64,000 bases of DNA from Thermocrinis albus DSM 14484 (GTDB taxonomy: Bacteria > Aquificota > Aquificia > Aquificales > Aquificaceae): assembly GCF_000025605.1 (NCBI RefSeq), contig NC_013894.1:605529-669528 (forward strand), given 5' to 3'. The translations under genes were made by a program, and so were the position numbers. The notes beneath the pieces were generated by a model. It ran no database searches. It had not been told where the DNA came from and worked only from the letters and a program-made list of their open reading frames with translations. Each line of letters begins with the position of its first letter. Positions within the stretch are counted from its first letter, which is position 1. Positions 60,523-64,000 of the stretch are shown piece by piece.

Positions 60523-62086
60523 GTTTGAGAAGCTTCTTGAGGACTTGGGAGAAGTAAGAGAACTGAGGAGGGGGGACGTAGTTAAAGGAAGGGTGGTAAA
60601 ACTGGACGAAAGAAACGCTTATGTGGACATAGGTTTTAAAGTAGAGGGCATTGTACCCCGTGAAGAGCTTCCTGAGACTATAAAGGAGGGTGATGAGATA
60701 AAGGCTGTTTTCGTAAGATTCACCAAAGCCGGCTCTCCCATCCTGTCCTACCAGAGGTACGTAAAGGACAGACTTATAAGCTTTCTCAAAAACGCCTTTG
60801 AGAAGGGTAAGTTTGTAGAGGGAAAGGTGGAGGAGAAGACGGAAGAAGGTTTTGTAGTGAACATAAGTGGTCTGAAAGCTTTCTTGCCAAAAGAGGACGC
60901 CAGGAAAGGGCTCAAGGTAGGTTCTCGCGTAGTGGCCAAGATAAAACAACTGGTGCAAGAAGGAAAGGATCTTAAGGTGGTCCTTTCGGAAAGGGAGTAC
61001 CTTGAAGTACGGAAAGAGGCTAAAAAAGAAAGGCTCCTCAAAAGACTCAAGGAAGGAGACGTTATCTGGGGAAGGGTTATAAAGATAGATCCGGAAAAAG
61101 GTATAACCCTGCTGGTACAGGGCGTCTTAAGGGCTTTCCTTCCCAAAGAAGAACTCTCTTGGGGCAGAGACAAAAACCCTTACAACTATGCGGAGGTAGG
61201 TGAGAGGCTCAAAGTAAAGGTCAAAAGGATACCCAAAGATGGTCAGTTCATATTCGTGAGCCTAAGAGAACTTAAGGAAAATCCCTGGCTTAAGATAAAG
61301 GATACCCTCAAGAAAGGAGACAAGGTAGAAGGAAGAGTGGTGGAGGTCAACGAGAAAGGTCTCGTAGTAGAGCTATCAGAAGGTGTGGAGGGTTTTGTCC
61401 CTAAGAGTGAGATTTCCTACGACGGGACTGTACCCAACAAGGGTGACCGCATTTCCGCCATAGTTTTGGATCTGGATGTAGGAAAGCGCAGTTTGATCTT
61501 AAGCATAAAGAGAGCCCTTCCCAAACCTTGGGAGGAGTTCCTCAAGGAACACCCCGTCGGCTCCAAGGTGGTAGGTAGGGTGGAGAAGATAGAGGGTGCC
61601 AGCGCTATAGTGGATCTAGGTAAGGTGCGTGGCATCATTCACAGAAGCGATCTTTCGTGGACCAGACCGGGTAGGATAGAAGAGGTGCTAAAAGTAGGTG
61701 AAGAAAGGGAGTTTGCTGTACTGGGTTCGGAAGGAAGATACATAAAGCTGGGTATAAAACAGCTCACCCAGAATCCTTGGGACATAGTGGCGCAAAGGTA
61801 CAAGGTGGGTGATCGTGTAAAGCTGAGAGTGAGGTCACTGCACACCTTCGGAGCCTTTTTGGAGTTTCCTGAGGGTATAGATGGTCTGCTGCCTATATCT
61901 GAAATGTCCAAGGATACCAAGTTGGAAGAAGGCCAAGAGGTGGAGGTGAGGATAATAGAGCTCGTTCCCGGCAACAGGATAACCCTCAGCATGAAGGAAG
62001 AACAACCTGTGGAGGAGATCATCACTCAATCTTCGGAAAGCGGTTTTACCTTAGGAGATATCCTCAGAAAGAAGCTTAAGCTCTGA
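60515..62086 (+). CDS. rpsA: 30S ribosomal protein S1
   Basis: A 523-residue protein of six S1 RNA-binding barrels, at about residues 18-85, 97-165, 180-258, 268-345, 352-422 and 435-500. Each begins GDxVxGRV or similar (GDVVKGRVVKLDERNAYVDIG; GDKVEGRVVEVNEKGLVVEL; GDRVKLRVRSLHTFGAFLEF). It unfolds mRNA for initiation in many bacteria. GGAGG precedes the ATG and a TATAAT lies about 27 nt upstream, inside the Fe-S gene. An HU-like gene follows after two bases. Confidence 0.92.
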   Translation: MGEFEKLLEDLGEVRELRRGDVVKGRVVKLDERNAYVDIGFKVEGIVPREELPETIKEGDEIKAVFVRFTKAGSPILSYQRYVKDRLISFLKNAFEKGKFVEGKVEEKTEEGFVVNISGLKAFLPKEDARKGLKVGSRVVAKIKQLVQEGKDLKVVLSEREYLEVRKEAKKERLLKRLKEGDVIWGRVIKIDPEKGITLLVQGVLRAFLPKEELSWGRDKNPYNYAEVGERLKVKVKRIPKDGQFIFVSLRELKENPWLKIKDTLKKGDKVEGRVVEVNEKGLVVELSEGVEGFVPKSEISYDGTVPNKGDRISAIVLDLDVGKRSLILSIKRALPKPWEEFLKEHPVGSKVVGRVEKIEGASAIVDLGKVRGIIHRSDLSWTRPGRIEEVLKVGEEREFAVLGSEGRYIKLGIKQLTQNPWDIVAQRYKVGDRVKLRVRSLHTFGAFLEFPEGIDGLLPISEMSKDTKLEEGQEVEVRIIELVPGNRITLSMKEEQPVEEIITQSSESGFTLGDILRKKLKL

Positions 62087-62088
62087 GT

Positions 62089-62376
62089 ATGACCAGAAGG
62101 AGGGTGGTAGAAAAATTTCTGCAGAACAACCCTGGGTTTTCTCCCACTTTAGTGGGGAAGGCCCTCAACCTGATGTTGGAAGAGATCATCTGTGCTTTGG
62201 AGAAAGAGGGAGTGGTGAGAATTCAGGGGCTTGGAACTTTCAGACTGGACAGAACAGCGGTAAGGAAGCTGAGGGGAAAGGTTTATCCTTCTAGGAAAAC
62301 GGTGAGGTTCAAACCCAGCAAACTTCTTCTGTCTGCGTTGAAGATGGGTACAAAAAGTAATAAAATAAAAACATAA
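62089..62376 (+). CDS. HU/IHF-family DNA-binding protein
   Basis: A 95-residue histone-like protein: RRRVVEKFLQNNPGFSPTLVGKALNLMLEEIICALEKEGVVRIQGLGTFRL is the helical dimer body, and the short arm RTAVRKLRGKVYPSRKTVRFKPSKLLL carries the DNA-binding residues, with VYPSRKTVRFKPS at the usual place. The tail is basic. It starts two bases after rpsA. Its TAA is followed with no gap by the first base of tRNA-Pro. Confidence 0.88.
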   Translation: MTRRRVVEKFLQNNPGFSPTLVGKALNLMLEEIICALEKEGVVRIQGLGTFRLDRTAVRKLRGKVYPSRKTVRFKPSKLLLSALKMGTKSNKIKT

Positions 62377-62449
62377 CGGGGTGTGGCGCAGGCGGTAGCG
62401 CGCTGGCATGGGGGGCCAGAGGTCACGGGTTCAAGTCCCGTCACCCCGA
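62377..62449 (+). tRNA. tRNA-Pro (anticodon GGG)
   Basis: The acceptor pairs CGGGGTG with CACCCCG and the discriminator is A. The anticodon stem CTGGC/GCCAG encloses loop ATGGGGG (anticodon GGG), and the T arm is GGTTCAAGTCC. No CCA is encoded. The C1-G72 acceptor pair is the usual bacterial tRNA-Pro identity mark. It directly abuts the preceding HU stop codon, so it is probably cut from the rpsA-HU message. Confidence 0.96.
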
Positions 62450-62469
62450 TTTAAAAAAGGAGGACAGAT

Positions 62470-63108
62470 ATGGTGGTGCAGCTGGGTCCAGTACAGCAAG
62501 ATGTGGAGACTTTGGTCACCCGTGTCTTCATGAAGTCCCTGGACGTTCTGGGGGGGTTGTCCAAGTTGGTGGAGTACAGAACCCTGACGTGGCTTCCTTC
62601 TCTGGCACGCGCTGCCTACGCTGTTGTGCTAAGAGAAGAGTACTTTAAAACAGAGGAGGAGATAGCTCAGCAGGTAGGACTCACGAGACAGACAGTCCGT
62701 AACATTCTCAGGGCGGATCCGGCTCTGGCTCTTGAGAAGATAAGGAGGTTGGAGGAACTTCTCCAGGAGGAGCAGAAGGAACTCAAGGTTCACACGGCAG
62801 GTGGTATAGCCAAGTTGGCCTACAAGATGGTTAAGGAAGGGCAGGAAGAGTCCAAGATGCTCATGGAGTACTGTGAGAGAGTAGCCGTAGCTCTGGATAT
62901 ACCCTGGGCCTACATGACCCTCAGGAGACTCAAAGGTGTTGATTTCCCCATTCAGTCCTCCCAGGACATAGCAGACAGACTTACAGGTGTTTATATAAAG
63001 GGTAGACCTGCTCAGGAGGTTATGGCTGAGCTAGAGTATCCCATAAAGAACCCTGCGGAACTTCTTCACAAGATAAAGGAGAACCTCAAGATGCATGGCA
63101 TAGAGTGA
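62470..63108 (+). CDS. HTH regulator-like protein
   Basis: A 212-residue protein with a helix-turn-helix at about residues 62-85 (EEEIAQQVGLTRQTVRNILRADP) inside a helical N-terminal domain. A second helical part (HTAGGIAKLAYKMVKEGQEE, MEYCERVAVALDIPWAYMTLRRLKG, SSQDIADRLTGVYIKG) contains another HTH-like segment. It resembles archaeal-type and Aquificales regulatory-domain proteins, but I cannot name the family. AGGAGG lies 7 nt before the ATG. It is followed at once by a large envelope gene. Confidence 0.68.
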   Translation: MVVQLGPVQQDVETLVTRVFMKSLDVLGGLSKLVEYRTLTWLPSLARAAYAVVLREEYFKTEEEIAQQVGLTRQTVRNILRADPALALEKIRRLEELLQEEQKELKVHTAGGIAKLAYKMVKEGQEESKMLMEYCERVAVALDIPWAYMTLRRLKGVDFPIQSSQDIADRLTGVYIKGRPAQEVMAELEYPIKNPAELLHKIKENLKMHGIE

Positions 63109-63109
63109 T

Positions 63110-64000
63110 TTGAGGTACGTAGGTTACATACTTCTTCTCGCTCTGTTTGCCTATTTTCTCTTTGTTAAGCCCTTTTTGAAACTTAGTTTACACTTAAGTG
63201 ACGTGGGTTTAGGAAGGGGAGGGTTTTACGTTGGTGAATTCTGGTTTCAGGTAGACGGCTGGCAAGGTGATGTCTACTTTGTGGGTGTGAAAGGTCTGTT
63301 GTTGAATCCTCCTTCGGTGAAGGTAAAAGAAGCCAGGATAATTGTGGTAGGGTTAAAACCCAAACCTCCGAAACCCTTTCAGTATAACTTCGGTCCCCTT
63401 TTGAGACGCTTGCAACAAAAGGATGTTTACATAGGTGCTCTGTACGTTTCTGTTAACTCGGTACCCCATAAAGAGAGTTACACCGTGGTGGTGAAGGATG
63501 TTTTCCTAAAGGATGGGACGATAAGGTCGGGAGACTGGTCCTACCTTTACATCCTCCACCAGAACAGTACGGACCTTATGAGTATACTGGTGGATGAGGC
63601 GTACCTCAAGGAAGGAAAAGTGTATGTGGAGAAAGCAACGGTAACCTCTGACAGGTACACCTTCGCGTTAAGGGGTGTGTGGAACGGTATGGATGGTAGT
63701 TTCAGCATACAGGGTTATGTAAAAGGTTACACCGGTACCCACGTTACGGTGGATGATGTAAAGGTGAGGGCCACAGGTTCCTTCAGCTACACCCATGTGA
63801 GAGCTAACATTGATCTTTACTGCCCCATGGTGTTCTACAAAGATATCTATTACAGGAACATATACGGGAAAGGAGAGTACCTCTATCTCTGGCACAAAGA
63901 GAACAAACTGTACGGAAATCTCTATTGGGAGAGTTCAAAGGCTTTGGTAAACTATGATCTTCATACCCGAGTTATGGCGGTGTCCTTTCAGCACCTGCCC
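63110..64000 (+). CDS. N-terminal part of a TamB/AsmA-like envelope protein
   Basis: Open to the right edge for 297 codons from a TTG at 63110, one base after the preceding stop; there is no earlier start. It begins R-Y-V-G-Y-I then a hydrophobic anchor (LLLALFAYFLFVKPFL) and continues as a beta-rich extracytoplasmic protein with repeating short strands (GLGRGGFYVGEFWFQVDGWQG; YLKEGKVYVEKATVTSDRYTF; VDDVKVRATGSFSYTHV). This layout fits AsmA/TamB/DUF490 proteins that bridge inner and outer membranes. No catalytic motif was seen. The family call is tentative because the diagnostic C-terminus is outside the window. Confidence 0.6.
   Translation, partial: MRYVGYILLLALFAYFLFVKPFLKLSLHLSDVGLGRGGFYVGEFWFQVDGWQGDVYFVGVKGLLLNPPSVKVKEARIIVVGLKPKPPKPFQYNFGPLLRRLQQKDVYIGALYVSVNSVPHKESYTVVVKDVFLKDGTIRSGDWSYLYILHQNSTDLMSILVDEAYLKEGKVYVEKATVTSDRYTFALRGVWNGMDGSFSIQGYVKGYTGTHVTVDDVKVRATGSFSYTHVRANIDLYCPMVFYKDIYYRNIYGKGEYLYLWHKENKLYGNLYWESSKALVNYDLHTRVMAVSFQHLP

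Overview
The window looks like a compact chromosome segment from a thermophilic, autotrophic member of the Aquificales, of the Hydrogenobacter/Thermocrinis kind. This is judged from gene content only. The main evidence is as follows. It carries reductive TCA cycle genes: a five-subunit 2-oxoacid:ferredoxin oxidoreductase, korAB, icd, acn, mdh and the class I fumarase alpha subunit. The leucyl-tRNA synthetase is split, with the KMSKS half as a separate 285-residue gene. It has an archaeal-type phosphoglycerate mutase, flagellar genes and lpxC (a Gram-negative envelope). Genes are tightly packed, with many ATGA/TGATG overlaps and convergent genes that overlap at their 3' ends.

Layout. 1-0.3 kb: tRNA-Thr, tRNA-Tyr, tRNA-Gly and the 5' end of another tRNA, all on the minus strand. 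0.3-10.8 kb: apgM, a frameshifted bacteriohemerythrin, ccsA, a degenerate EAL-HDOD protein, riboflavin synthase, pyrK, a peptide-type ABC permease, a membrane coiled-coil protein with a possible RelE-like tail, an eRF1-like protein, an NYN nuclease and ribF. 10.9-20.2 kb, plus strand: icd-era, fabG, tgt, an exported repeat protein and flgB-flgC-fliE-fliF-fliM. 20.2-26.7 kb, minus strand: one apparent operon, forD-A-B-G-E, a small unknown gene, a COG0523 GTPase, sbtA and sbtB. It joins CO2 fixation to bicarbonate import. 26.7-30.1 kb, plus strand: korA-korB and a pentapeptide protein. 30.1-36.1 kb: leuS beta, pabC, nth, a TnpB-only IS605-family element, pncB and argB. 36.1-36.6 kb: an unexplained AT-rich gap with direct and inverted repeats. 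36.6-40.6 kb: obgE, a GcvH/LbpA-like lipoyl protein, coaD, rsmD, speD behind a small upstream ORF, tRNA-Ala and infC. 40.6-50.1 kb, minus strand: acn-mdh-fumA-small membrane protein-diguanylate cyclase, then panD, nrdB and nrdA. 50.2-64 kb: clpC, smc, hslU, hemD, lpxC, an Fe-S protein, rpsA, an HU-like gene, tRNA-Pro, an HTH protein and the start of a large TamB-like gene.

The most striking find is a structured RNA-like element present four times, always sense to and 7-17 nt upstream of a start codon (forE, forA, korB, infC). It has three mutually interlocking helices supported by compensatory base changes, conserved A-rich joints and a final hairpin. I do not recognise it as a known RNA family. 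Three of the four copies lie inside the 2-oxoacid:ferredoxin oxidoreductase operons.

A second pattern is that about a dozen genes have a TATAAT-like -10 box ending 6-11 nt before the start codon. This predicts leaderless or nearly leaderless mRNAs. At several divergent gene pairs the same palindromic box can serve both directions.
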